64,000 nt of DNA from Pseudarthrobacter equi (GTDB taxonomy: Bacteria > Actinomycetota > Actinomycetes > Actinomycetales > Micrococcaceae), in assembly GCF_900105535.1 (NCBI RefSeq), contig NZ_LT629779.1, forward strand, positions 3,844,001 through 3,908,000, given 5' to 3'. Position 1 is the stretch's first letter, and each line of letters starts with the position of its first letter. Below the pieces are notes generated by a model, which saw nothing but the letters and a program-made list of their open reading frames with translations, did no database searches and was not told the origin of the DNA. The position numbers and the translations under genes are program-made. Positions 8,333-16,150 of the stretch are shown in pieces.

Positions 8333-10348
8333 ATGGCAACGCAGGAAATTAACGGTCCGGCAAGTGTTTGGAGCAACGTCGAAGGCCTTGGATTCGGCGG
8401 CGACTACAACCCCGAGCAGTGGCCCGTGAGCGTCCGGCTGGAGGACCTCGAGCTGATGCAGGAAGCCGGAGTGAACTTCCTGAGCGTGGGGATCTTCTCC
8501 TGGGCGCTGCTGGAACCGGTTGAGGGCCAGTACGACTTCGGCTGGCTTGATGAGGTGCTGGACAACCTTGCGGGCATCGGCGTCAAGGTTGCCCTCGCCA
8601 CCGCAACCGCCGCTCCCCCGGCGTGGCTGGTCCGCAAGCATCCGGAAATCCTGCCCGTCACGGCTGACGGAACCGTGCTGGGACCGGGCTCACGGCGGCA
8701 CTACACGCCGTCGTCGGCCGCCTACCGGCGCTACGCCACGGGCATCACGCGGGTCCTCGCCGAACGCTACAAGGACCATCCGGCGCTGGCTCTCTGGCAT
8801 GTGGACAACGAGCTGGGTTGCCATATTTCCGAATTCTACGGCGCAGAGGACGCAGCCGCGTTCCGAAGCTGGTTGGAACGGCGCTACGGCACCATCGGCG
8901 GGCTCAACGCGTCCTGGGGCACCGCATTCTGGAGCCAGAACTACGCGTCGTTCGAAGAGATCCTGCCGCCCTCGGTTGCCCCCAGCACGCTGAACCCCGG
9001 GCAGCAGCTGGACTTCCAGCGTTTCAATTCCTGGGCGCTGATGGACTACTACCGCGAGCTCGTGGCCGTGCTCCGCGAGGTGACCCCGGGCGTTCCCTGC
9101 ACCACCAACCTCATGGCCTCCAGCGCCACGAAGTCCATGGACTACTTCAGCTGGGCCAAGGACCTGGACGTCATCGCCAACGACCACTACCTCGTGGCCG
9201 CCGACCCCGAACGGCACATTGAACTCGCGTTCAGCGCGGACCTGACCCGGGGCATTGCGGGCGGTGACCCGTGGATCCTGATGGAACACTCGACGTCGGC
9301 CGTCAACTGGCAGCCCCGCAACCAGCCGAAGATGCCCGGCGAAATGCTCCGGAACTCGCTGGCGCATGTGGGCCGCGGCGCGGACGCCGTGATGTTCTTC
9401 CAGTGGCGGCAGAGCTTCGCGGGGTCCGAAAAGTTCCACTCCGCGATGGTGCCGCACGGCGGCCGGGACACGCGCGTGTGGCGCGAGGTGGTGGACCTGG
9501 GGGCGGCGCTGAAGCTGCTCGAACCGGTCCGCGGTTCCCGGGTGGAATCCAGGGCGGCCATCGTGTTCGATTACGAGGCGTGGTGGGCCAGCGAGATCGA
9601 TTCGAAGCCGAGCATCGACGTGAAGTACCTGGACCTGCTGCGGGCGTTCCACCGGTCGCTGTTCCTGAAGGGCGTCTCCGTGGACATCGTCCACCCGTCG
9701 GCGCCGCTGGAGGGCTATGACCTGGTGCTCGTCTGCACGCTCTACGCCGTATCCGACGCCGATGCCGCCAACATCGCCGCGGCAGCCGCCGCCGGCGCCA
9801 CGGTCCTGGTCAGTTACTTCAGCGGGATCGCGGACGCGCACGACCACATCCGGCTGGGCGGGTATCCGGGAGCTTTCCGGGACCTTCTGGGCGTGCGGGT
9901 CGAGGAGTTCCATCCGCTGCTGGCCGGATCGCAGCTGAAGCTCGACGACGGCACCGTCTCTTCGGTGTGGAGCGAACACGTTCACCTGGCCGGCGCCGAA
10001 GCGGTTCAGGCTTTCACGGAGTTTCCGCTGGAGGGCGTCCCGGCCCTGACCCGCCGGTCCGTGGGCAGCGGTGCCGCCTGGTACCTTGCCACGTTCCCCG
10101 ACCGCGACGGCATCGATGCACTGGTGGACAGGCTGCTGGCCGAATCGGGCGTCTCCCCTCTTGCCTCAGCTGACGCCGGCGTTGAGCTGGTCCGTCGGCG
10201 CTCGGACGACGGGCAGGGCTTCCTGTTCGCCATCAACCACACCCGCTCCTCCGCCGCCGTTTTCGCCACCGGCACCGATTTGCTGACCGGGGAGCCCTTT
10301 GGCGGCTCCGTTCCGGCGGGCAGCATCGCGGTGATCAGGGAGGGCTAG
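8333..10348 (+). CDS. Beta-galactosidase, GH42
   Basis: Hydrolyses terminal beta-D-galactose, in this family often from beta-1,4-galactan or its oligosaccharides; no signal peptide, so it acts in the cytoplasm after uptake. 671 aa from the ATG at 8333, preceded by TAGGAG; the frame is open further upstream but without a start that has a ribosome site. The GH42 barrel opens with G-G-D-Y-N-P-E-Q-W. The acid/base pair is N159-E160 in H-V-D-N-E and the nucleophile is E318 in L-M-E-H-S, both at the usual spacing. The trimerisation (beta-galactosidase-like glutaminase) domain follows from about residue 400, and a small C-terminal beta domain ends the protein. It stands alone between a divergent transporter operon and a strong terminator. 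Confidence 0.95.
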   Translation: MATQEINGPASVWSNVEGLGFGGDYNPEQWPVSVRLEDLELMQEAGVNFLSVGIFSWALLEPVEGQYDFGWLDEVLDNLAGIGVKVALATATAAPPAWLVRKHPEILPVTADGTVLGPGSRRHYTPSSAAYRRYATGITRVLAERYKDHPALALWHVDNELGCHISEFYGAEDAAAFRSWLERRYGTIGGLNASWGTAFWSQNYASFEEILPPSVAPSTLNPGQQLDFQRFNSWALMDYYRELVAVLREVTPGVPCTTNLMASSATKSMDYFSWAKDLDVIANDHYLVAADPERHIELAFSADLTRGIAGGDPWILMEHSTSAVNWQPRNQPKMPGEMLRNSLAHVGRGADAVMFFQWRQSFAGSEKFHSAMVPHGGRDTRVWREVVDLGAALKLLEPVRGSRVESRAAIVFDYEAWWASEIDSKPSIDVKYLDLLRAFHRSLFLKGVSVDIVHPSAPLEGYDLVLVCTLYAVSDADAANIAAAAAAGATVLVSYFSGIADAHDHIRLGGYPGAFRDLLGVRVEEFHPLLAGSQLKLDDGTVSSVWSEHVHLAGAEAVQAFTEFPLEGVPALTRRSVGSGAAWYLATFPDRDGIDALVDRLLAESGVSPLASADAGVELVRRRSDDGQGFLFAINHTRSSAAVFATGTDLLTGEPFGGSVPAGSIAVIREG

Positions 10349-10372
10349 GCGCGTTCGCTTTACATACGTACG

Positions 10373-10407
10373 ACGGCGGCGCCTCCTTGGGCGCCGCCGT
10401 TTTGCTT
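10373..10407 (+). terminator. Rho-independent terminator of the GH42 gene
   Basis: A perfect 11-bp stem (10373-10383 with 10390-10400), six-base loop, followed by the T-rich run TTTGCTTT, 25 bases after the GH42 stop codon. Confidence 0.85.
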
Positions 10408-10802
10408 TCGTGAGGGTCAGGGACGCAGCTCTGGACGCTACCGACTCTTGGCAGCGTTCTCTTCCAGCCGTACCGTGGCGGCATGTCGATGTTCCTGGAT
10501 GCGGTCGGGGCTGTCATTCAAGCCCTCGCAGAAGCGGTCGCCGAGCTTCTCTGGCCGGGCGGCGAAGAAAGGCAGCAGGACGACGACGTCCCGGACCCTT
10601 AGCCACTCCGGTGCCGGTTTAAAGCACCTGCTGGACGGCCCTGTTGCCACTACTTCGGGCTGCAAAGTCTTGTTTCGGGTTTTATCCACATAGGGCTTTG
10701 GGGGCGCCGGAAATGTCGGTGGGTGCTGGAAGACTTTGGTCATGGACGCCCGTAGGCAAAGACCCCGGCGGCTGCACTTGGACTAAGCAGCCTCGCCTTA
10801 AA
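10408..10802. other. Intergenic stretch with little recognisable content
   Basis: Between the GH42 terminator and the hairpin at 10803 I see no gene of known family. It holds one possible 39-codon frame (10483-10602, listed separately) and a single perfect DnaA-box-like 9-mer TTATCCACA at 10682-10690. The other open frames here look like noise on GC-rich DNA. Confidence 0.5.
10483..10602 (+). CDS. Possible small protein, 39 aa (unrecognised)
   Basis: ATG to TAG frame. Residues 4-24 form a hydrophobic to amphipathic helix rich in Ala, Val and Leu, ending in L-L-W-P-G-G, and the tail is strongly acidic (D-D-D-V-P-D-P). This helix-plus-charged-tail layout is seen in small membrane-associated peptides. 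There is no clear ribosome-binding site, only GGCGG before the start, and no family match that I recognise. It could equally be chance. Confidence 0.2.
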   Translation: MSMFLDAVGAVIQALAEAVAELLWPGGEERQQDDDVPDP

Positions 10803-10849
10803 CAGCTCCGTCCCGGGAGGAACCAAAGGTTCCTCCCGGGACGGAGCTG
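10803..10849. repeat. Perfect 22-bp inverted repeat with three-base loop
   Basis: Arms 10803-10824 and 10828-10849 pair over all 22 bases around AAA. It lies about 90 bases beyond the stop of binding protein 3 (minus strand), where a terminator would be expected, but neither side has a T-run. It may act as a Rho-aided terminator, an RNA 3' end stabiliser, or a mobile repeat. Confidence 0.75.
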
Positions 10850-10938
10850 CCACCCGCCGTCGGACGCCTGGCCGGAGGAGGCTTCCTGCCAGGCTGTCCA
10901 GAGCCGTGTTGGCGGCGTGAAATCTGGTCGCTGCGGGA

Positions 10939-12294
10939 TTAGCTGCTGATGGCCGACTTCATTTCGTCGACGGCCTTCTTGCCTGCTTCATCCGTGGACA
11001 GCCGTTCGAAGAGCACCTCGGAGGTGTACCGCTTGATGATCTCCTGGATGGCGCCTGCACCCTTCGGCGGCGGGGCCGGAGCCTCACCGAGTTCGTCCTT
11101 GATCTGGTCGATGAACTTGACCACCTTCACGTCCGCCGGGGTCAGCTTGGATTCGATCGCAGCGCGGACTTCCGAGTTGGGGTAGACGCCACGGTCTGCC
11201 AGGAGGGTCTCGCCGGCCTTGACGTTGTTGGCCAGGAAGTTGATGAACTTGGCAGTTTCCTCAGGGTGCTTGGTCCGGGAAGATGCGGACCAGAACTGGG
11301 ATGCCTTGTACCAAAGCCCGGCGTCGGCGGAGGATCCGGTCTTGGAGGGGAACCGCAGGATCTTCAGGTCCGCACCGGATGCCTTTTCAAGGGCGGGTGC
11401 CTGGTTGGACCACCAGAATGCCAGCCCGTTCTTGCCCGTGGCCAGGCCGCTCTGGTCCAGCGGTGCTGCCTCGGCCTCAACCACCTCGGATGCCGACGGC
11501 ACTGCCTTGTTCTTGCTGAGCTCCTTCAGGAATGCCCACCATTCGCTGATGTCGCTTGGCTCGAAGCCGAGCTTGCCGTCGGAGGTGTACAGGGACTTGC
11601 CGTTCTGGCGGAGCCAGACACCCAGGGAAGCCTCGTCAGTGCCGTAGGCGGCAGCTCCGTAGGTGCCCTTGGGCGACTTCTCAGTCACCTCGGCGGCGAT
11701 GCGGCCAAAGTCTTCCCAGGTCCACTTGGAGTCGTCCGGCAGCGGAACACCGGCAGCTTCGAACACCTTGGGGTTGGCCAGGATGGTGGCGGCGTTGATG
11801 CCGGCAGGAATGCCGGTCAGTCCGTCGTCGCCCTTGCCGGCGTTGAGGGCGGCTTCGTCCAGCTTGGACGTGTCGATGTCGTACTTGGAGAGGTCCAGCA
11901 GCGCGCCGCGGCTGGAGTATTCGGTGATGTACTTTTCGTCCATCTGGATGATGTCCGGTGCGTCGTTGGCGGCAACCTGGGTGGCCAGCTTGTCCCAGTA
12001 GCCGCTCCAGTCGCCGAACTCCGGCTTGATCTTGATCTTGGGGTTCTCTGCTTCGAACTGCTTGATGGCTTCCTGAGTCAGCTGGGCGCGCTTGTCGCCG
12101 CCCCACCAGGAGAACCGGAGCTCGACCGTTCCGTCGGCACTCTGCGGGGCGGATCCCCCGCCGCAGGCGCTGAGGGCCATGACGACGGCGGCTGCCGCTG
12201 CGACGGCGCCCGTCTTGCGGAAACGGCGGGCCGGGCGGGAGGAAGGGGTCTCTGCAGGCTGCCGGGCAGCTGCAGGACGGGGAAATAGCGGCAC
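10939..12294 (-). CDS. Sugar ABC transporter substrate-binding lipoprotein 3
   Basis: Family 1 solute-binding protein, 451 aa. The GTG start at 12294 has GGAG six bases upstream, which supports an unusually long N-terminal region of about 28 residues before the hydrophobic core; lipobox LSAC gives Cys44. The mature part has F-S-W-W-G, D-W-S-G-Y-W-D-K-L and P-D-I-I-Q-M-D in common with binding protein 1, to which it is closely related. It lies downstream of the permease pair at 12.6-14.4 kb but is separated by a hairpin and its own regulated promoter, so its level can be set apart from that of the permeases. Confidence 0.88.
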   Translation of the reverse strand: MPLFPRPAAARQPAETPSSRPARRFRKTGAVAAAAAVVMALSACGGGSAPQSADGTVELRFSWWGGDKRAQLTQEAIKQFEAENPKIKIKPEFGDWSGYWDKLATQVAANDAPDIIQMDEKYITEYSSRGALLDLSKYDIDTSKLDEAALNAGKGDDGLTGIPAGINAATILANPKVFEAAGVPLPDDSKWTWEDFGRIAAEVTEKSPKGTYGAAAYGTDEASLGVWLRQNGKSLYTSDGKLGFEPSDISEWWAFLKELSKNKAVPSASEVVEAEAAPLDQSGLATGKNGLAFWWSNQAPALEKASGADLKILRFPSKTGSSADAGLWYKASQFWSASSRTKHPEETAKFINFLANNVKAGETLLADRGVYPNSEVRAAIESKLTPADVKVVKFIDQIKDELGEAPAPPPKGAGAIQEIIKRYTSEVLFERLSTDEAGKKAVDEMKSAISS

Positions 12295-12396
12295 TGGGTA
12301 CTCCGATCTTCGTTGATCTGTGGTGCTGGGGATGATGCTCGTAGGTGCTGTGATGCGAGCGGAAGGGCGCCTCCGGGAAGCCTGGAATCAGATCCG

Positions 12397-12446
12397 GGAA
12401 AACGCTTTCTAGATGCAATGCTACAAGTGCCGAACTTGTAGTACAA
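12397..12446 (-). promoter_or_regulatory. Promoter with two different operators for binding protein 3
   Basis: Minus-strand -35 TTGTAC (12441-12446) and -10 TAGCAT (12418-12423) are 17 bases apart. Over the expected start point is the LacI-type site GGAAAA-CG-CTTTCT (12397-12410). Filling the -10/-35 space is a second, unrelated palindrome, CTACAAGT-N5-ACTTGTAG (12421-12441). Two regulators probably act here. Confidence 0.65.
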
Positions 12447-12501
12447 GATGTCCGGGCAAGAACTTTTGTCTCAATTTGATAGAGGGTTGCCCCGGCAATG
12501 G

Positions 12502-12533
12502 GGAACGGCCCGCCGCAGGGGACGGGCCGTTCC
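12502..12533 (-). terminator. Hairpin after the second permease pair
   Basis: Perfect 11-bp arms (12502-12512 and 12523-12533) with a ten-base loop, 25 bases past the stop of the MalG-type gene. There is no T-run on the minus strand, so termination is likely but not certain; it may only attenuate read-through into binding protein 3. Confidence 0.55.
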
Positions 12534-12558
12534 AGGGTAGTGCGTGAAGCGTGTGCGG

Positions 12559-13500
12559 TTACTTGATGCCGGTGGTGGCGATGCCTTTGATGAGGAATCG
12601 TTGGCCGAAGAGGAAGACCAGGAAGACCGGGAGCAGGGACACGATGGACATGGCGAACAGTGAGCCCCAGCTGGTGGCGGACTGGGAGTCCACGAAGGCG
12701 CGCAGGGCCACGGGGACGGTGAACATGTCCGGGTCCGTGAGGTAGATCAGGGCGCCGAAGAAGTCGTTCCAGGTCCAGATGAACGTGAAGATGGTGGTGG
12801 TGGCCAGGGCCGGGACCATCAGCGGCAGGATGACGCGCAGGAAGATGCGCGGGTGGCCGGCGCCGTCGATGCGGGCTGCCTCGTCCAGGTCCTTGGGGAT
12901 ACCGCGGATGAACTGGACCATCAGGAACACGAAGAACGCGTCCGTTGCGAGCAGTTTGGGGACCAGCAGCGGCCAGAAGGTGTTCACCCAGCCGATCTGC
13001 GAGAACAGGATGTACTGCGGGACGATGACCACGTGGAACGGGAGCATGATGGTCAGCAGCATGATGCCGAAGAACAGCTTCTTGCCGGTGAACTGCAGCC
13101 GGGCGAACGCGTACGCGGCCATGGAGCACGAGATCAGGTTGCCCAGGATGGACCCGATCACCACGATGGCCGAGTTGAGCATGTAGTGGCCGAACGGGTG
13201 GGTCAGCGCGGACCAGCCGGAGGTGTAGTTGCTCATCTCGAGGCTGTTCAGCCACAGCCCGGGTTCGCGGAAGATCAGTTCGTTGGGCCGCAGGGACGAG
13301 ACGACCATCCACAACAGCGGGTAGATCATCAGGCCGCCGGCGAGGATGAGGACGGCGTGCTTCATCAGTGACTTGGTCCGCTGCGCCCGGCTGAAGGCCA
13401 GGGTGCCGCGGGACTCGCGGGGCTTGCGGTGGTTCGTAGGCTTACCGGATCCTGCGGACTTCTTGTCCGAGGCGGGCAGCGTCTCCAGGTTAGTCGTCAT
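12559..13500 (-). CDS. Carbohydrate ABC transporter permease, MalG type (second pair)
   Basis: 313 aa from the ATG at 13500 that begins M-T-T-N-L-E; the frame stays open upstream inside the partner gene but that part is not protein-like. Six membrane segments follow a polar, basic tail of about 45 residues. The EAA loop reads DLDEAARIDGAG and continues to LPLM. The start overlaps the partner permease by 11 bases. It pairs with the MalF-type gene and is probably served by binding proteins 1, 3 and 4, which all lack their own permeases. Confidence 0.92.
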   Translation of the reverse strand: MTTNLETLPASDKKSAGSGKPTNHRKPRESRGTLAFSRAQRTKSLMKHAVLILAGGLMIYPLLWMVVSSLRPNELIFREPGLWLNSLEMSNYTSGWSALTHPFGHYMLNSAIVVIGSILGNLISCSMAAYAFARLQFTGKKLFFGIMLLTIMLPFHVVIVPQYILFSQIGWVNTFWPLLVPKLLATDAFFVFLMVQFIRGIPKDLDEAARIDGAGHPRIFLRVILPLMVPALATTTIFTFIWTWNDFFGALIYLTDPDMFTVPVALRAFVDSQSATSWGSLFAMSIVSLLPVFLVFLFGQRFLIKGIATTGIK

Positions 13501-14434
13501 AGAAAACCCAATACTTAGAAGCGATGAAGTTGATGGCGGTGAAGACACCGATGATGAGCAGCAGGACCCACGCCATGGCGGATGCGTAGCCCATGTCGAA
13601 CTGGCCGAAGCCCTTCTGGTACAGGTACAGCGTGAAGAACATCGTCGAATCCGACGGGCCGCCGTTGCCGCCCGAGACGATGAACGCCTGCGTGAACGAC
13701 TGGAACGAACCGATGATCTGCAGGACAAGGTTGAAGAAGATGATCGGGCTCAGCATCGGCATCGTGATCCGCCAGAACTGCTGAAGCGTCGAAGCACCAT
13801 CCACCCTGGCCGCCTCGTAATACATCACCGGGATCTGCCGCAGGCCCGCCAGGAAAATGATCATCGGGGCACCGAACGTCCACACGTGCAACAGGATGAT
13901 CGACCCCAGCGCGGTACCGGGATCAGAGATCCAGCCCGGACCCTGAATACCGAACATCGCCAAAACCTGGTTCACCAGGCCGGTAGTGCCGAAGATCTGC
14001 TTCCAGAGAATCGCCACCGCCACCGAACCACCCAGCAGGGACGGCAAATAGAACACCGAACGATAAAACGGCAAACCACGCAGGCCCTTATCGAGCACCA
14101 GCGCGATCAGGAGCGCCACCGCCAACTGCAGCGGAACACCCACGAACACGTACGTGAACGTCACCCGCAACGAGTTATGCAACCGCGCATCGGAAAGCAT
14201 CCGGATGAAGTTATCCGCCCCGGTCCATTCCGGCGGCTGGAGCAGGTTGTAATCAGTGAAGGACAGATACAACGACATCAACATCGGGCCGATAGTGATG
14301 GCAACCAGGCCCACCAACCACGGCAACAGGAAAATATAGGCGGCCTTGTTATCCCGGCCGTTGGCCTTCTTCTCCTCGGCAGTGGCCTTGCCCTTCCGCC
14401 GGCTGATGGAACTCAGTTCGCTAATAGCGCTCAC
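13490..14434 (-). CDS. Carbohydrate ABC transporter permease, MalF type (second pair)
   Basis: 314 aa from the GTG at 14434, chosen because GGGGGAG lies six bases upstream; an ATG 57 bases earlier has no ribosome site. Six membrane segments after a basic tail, with the EAA loop YYEAARVDGAS and then MPMLSPI. The GTG overlaps the TGA of a 29-codon frame just upstream (GTGA), so its translation may be coupled to that short frame. It diverges from binding protein 4. Confidence 0.9.
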   Translation of the reverse strand: MSAISELSSISRRKGKATAEEKKANGRDNKAAYIFLLPWLVGLVAITIGPMLMSLYLSFTDYNLLQPPEWTGADNFIRMLSDARLHNSLRVTFTYVFVGVPLQLAVALLIALVLDKGLRGLPFYRSVFYLPSLLGGSVAVAILWKQIFGTTGLVNQVLAMFGIQGPGWISDPGTALGSIILLHVWTFGAPMIIFLAGLRQIPVMYYEAARVDGASTLQQFWRITMPMLSPIIFFNLVLQIIGSFQSFTQAFIVSGGNGGPSDSTMFFTLYLYQKGFGQFDMGYASAMAWVLLLIIGVFTAINFIASKYWVFYDD

Positions 14435-14520
14435 TGCTGCTCCCCCGCTCCGGGCGTCAGGCCCGCCGCACCCGGCATTCCTGCCGGGCACAGTGCCCTG
14501 GGTATGTGCTTTACGGCCAT
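14431..14520 (-). CDS. Short leader ORF, 29 aa, coupled to the MalF-type permease
   Basis: The ATG at 14520 is preceded by AAAGGAG with five bases between, the best ribosome site in the area. The frame runs 29 codons and its TGA overlaps the GTG of the permease (GTGA). The peptide (starts M-A-V-K-H-I-P-R) is Gly/Pro/Ala-rich and matches no family I know. A hairpin lies inside it (14471-14488, CCCGGCA paired with TGCCGGG, loop TTCC). It could be a leader peptide that sets permease translation. Expression is unproven. Confidence 0.45.
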   Translation of the reverse strand: MAVKHIPRALCPAGMPGAAGLTPGAGEQQ

Positions 14521-14667
14521 GTGGTCTCCTTTGGTCATCGTGGCCTCCACGGTGTGGTCATCGCCTGGGCGATGAGTGTCAGCTCCCCGCGCCGTCCCGG
14601 CGCCGGCTTGGAAATCGGCTGGGACCGGCCGCAGGTGGTGCTGAATGAAAAAGCGGCTCCGTACCAA

Positions 14668-14726
14668 AGTAAACGGTTTCTTGACTCCTGTATAGCCCTT
14701 TGTTAGTTTTTGAGAAAGCGTTTTCT
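14668..14726. promoter_or_regulatory. Divergent promoters with two LacI-type operators (permease pair 2 / binding protein 4)
   Basis: Rightward: TTGACT (14681-14686), 17 bases, TAGTTT (14704-14709). Leftward: TATACA (14689-14694) is a good -10 with a weak -35 (TTTCTC, 14712-14717). Site AGTAAA-CG-GTTTCT (14668-14681) abuts the rightward -35 and site AGAAAG-CG-TTTTCT (14713-14726) covers the rightward start point. The 339-base gap also holds the leader ORF and a small hairpin (14558-14564 with 14569-14575). Confidence 0.65.
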
Positions 14727-14773
14727 GTAATGGGCATCACTCAACTGTAGAACACCACCTGAGGGGCAGGACA

Positions 14774-16069
14774 ATGAGGTTTCGTCGGAAGAAGACAGTA
14801 ATGGGGGTTGCTGCGGCAACGGCGGTCCTGGCCTTGGCGCTGACGGGCTGCGGCAGCAGTCCGCAGGCCGCAAAGGTGGGTACGGCGGAGGATCCGGTGA
14901 CCATCCGCTTCGCCTGGTGGGGCAACGATTCCCGCGCGAAGACCACCCTTGAAGTCATCAAGGACTTCGAAGCGGCCAACCCCACCATCAAGGTGCAGGG
15001 CGAGAACACCGAGTTCAGCTCCTACTGGGACAAGATGGCCACCCAGATTGCCGGCGGCACCACCCCGGACGTCTTTGCCATGAGCGGTTCCTACCCGAGC
15101 GAGTACGCGTCCCGCGGAGTGCTGCTGGACCTCGACAAGGTCAAGGACCAGATCGACACGTCGAAGTTTGCCGACGGCACCGTGGAACTAGGCCAGCTCG
15201 ATGGCAAGCAGTACACCATCACCGCAGGCGTGAACGCCATGTCCATGGTCCTGGATCCCACGGTGTTCGAAGCCGCAGGCGTACCGCTGCCGGACGACGA
15301 GACTTGGACTTGGGACGACTACGTCGATATCGCTGCCAAAATCAGCAAGAACTCGCCGGCCGGCACCTTCGGCACCACGCCGATGTCCAACGATTCGTTC
15401 GTAGCAGTATGGGCACGCCAAAGCGGCGAAGAGCTGTACACGGATGACGGCAAGAAGATGGGCATCAGCGAGGGCACCCTCGCCAAGTGGTTCGAGTTCA
15501 ACAAGAAACTCATGGAAACCGGCGGCGCACCTTCGGCTTCGCAGACCGTCGAGGACGGCTCCGCACAGCCGGAACTGACGCTTATGGGCCAAGGCAAGCA
15601 GGCCATGAAAGTCTCGTGGAGCAACCAGATGACCTCATACTCGGGTGCTCCCCTGACCATGGTGAAGCTGCCCGGCGAGAGCAAGCAGCCGGGCACCTGG
15701 CTGCGGTCCTCCATGGAATACGCCATCTCGGCCAAGTCGGCCCAGTCCAAGGAAGCTGCGCTGTTCATCAACTACCTGGTGAACAACATGGACGCCGCCA
15801 GCAAGATCAAGAGCGACCGCGGCATGCCGGCCAACACCGAACTGAAGGCCGGCATCACTCCCCTGCTGAAGGAAACCCAGCAAAAGGAAGCCGCGTACCT
15901 GGACCGGGTTGCCGAGCTGAACGTTCAGCCGCCCAAGCCGTTCCCGGCAGGTTCCTCTTCCACGCTGGAAGTTTTGAACCGATACAACACCGATGTACTC
16001 TTCGGAAAGATTTCACCGCAGGATGCGGCGAAGGGCGTCATCAGCGAGGTCAACTCGAACCTGGGCTAA
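14774..16069 (+). CDS. Sugar ABC transporter substrate-binding lipoprotein 4
   Basis: Family 1 solute-binding protein, 431 aa; lipobox LTGC at Cys26. The start is preceded by GGGGCAGGACA. The mature part has F-A-W-W-G, S-Y-W-D-K-M-A-T-Q and L-P-D-D-E-T-W-T-W in line with binding proteins 1 and 3. It diverges from the second permease pair and shares its operators, so it is the best candidate for that transporter's main receptor. It is followed by a strong terminator. Confidence 0.9.
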   Translation: MRFRRKKTVMGVAAATAVLALALTGCGSSPQAAKVGTAEDPVTIRFAWWGNDSRAKTTLEVIKDFEAANPTIKVQGENTEFSSYWDKMATQIAGGTTPDVFAMSGSYPSEYASRGVLLDLDKVKDQIDTSKFADGTVELGQLDGKQYTITAGVNAMSMVLDPTVFEAAGVPLPDDETWTWDDYVDIAAKISKNSPAGTFGTTPMSNDSFVAVWARQSGEELYTDDGKKMGISEGTLAKWFEFNKKLMETGGAPSASQTVEDGSAQPELTLMGQGKQAMKVSWSNQMTSYSGAPLTMVKLPGESKQPGTWLRSSMEYAISAKSAQSKEAALFINYLVNNMDAASKIKSDRGMPANTELKAGITPLLKETQQKEAAYLDRVAELNVQPPKPFPAGSSSTLEVLNRYNTDVLFGKISPQDAAKGVISEVNSNLG

Positions 16070-16076
16070 GCCCGGT

Positions 16077-16115
16077 ACCGGCCGCGGTCAGCCCGACCGC
16101 GGCCGGTTCTTCTTC
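16077..16115 (+). terminator. Rho-independent terminator after binding protein 4
   Basis: Perfect 13-bp stem (16077-16089 with 16095-16107), five-base loop, then TCTTCTTC. It begins eight bases after the stop codon. Confidence 0.8.
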
Positions 16116-16150
16116 ACCCCACGGCATTTCAGCAGACAGGAGGCAGGCCA

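Noticed and set aside
10681..10692. DnaA-box-like sequence as a sign of a replication origin
   Set aside because: Only one box, no AT-rich unwinding region and no dnaA/dnaN nearby.
10803..10849. Inverted repeat as the end of an insertion sequence
   Set aside because: Both arms are adjacent with a three-base loop; there is no transposase frame or target duplication nearby.
11681..13312. A 543-codon leftward frame across binding protein 3, its promoter and the MalG-type permease
   Set aside because: Out-of-frame reading of both real genes; Arg/Pro/His-rich and crosses a promoter region.
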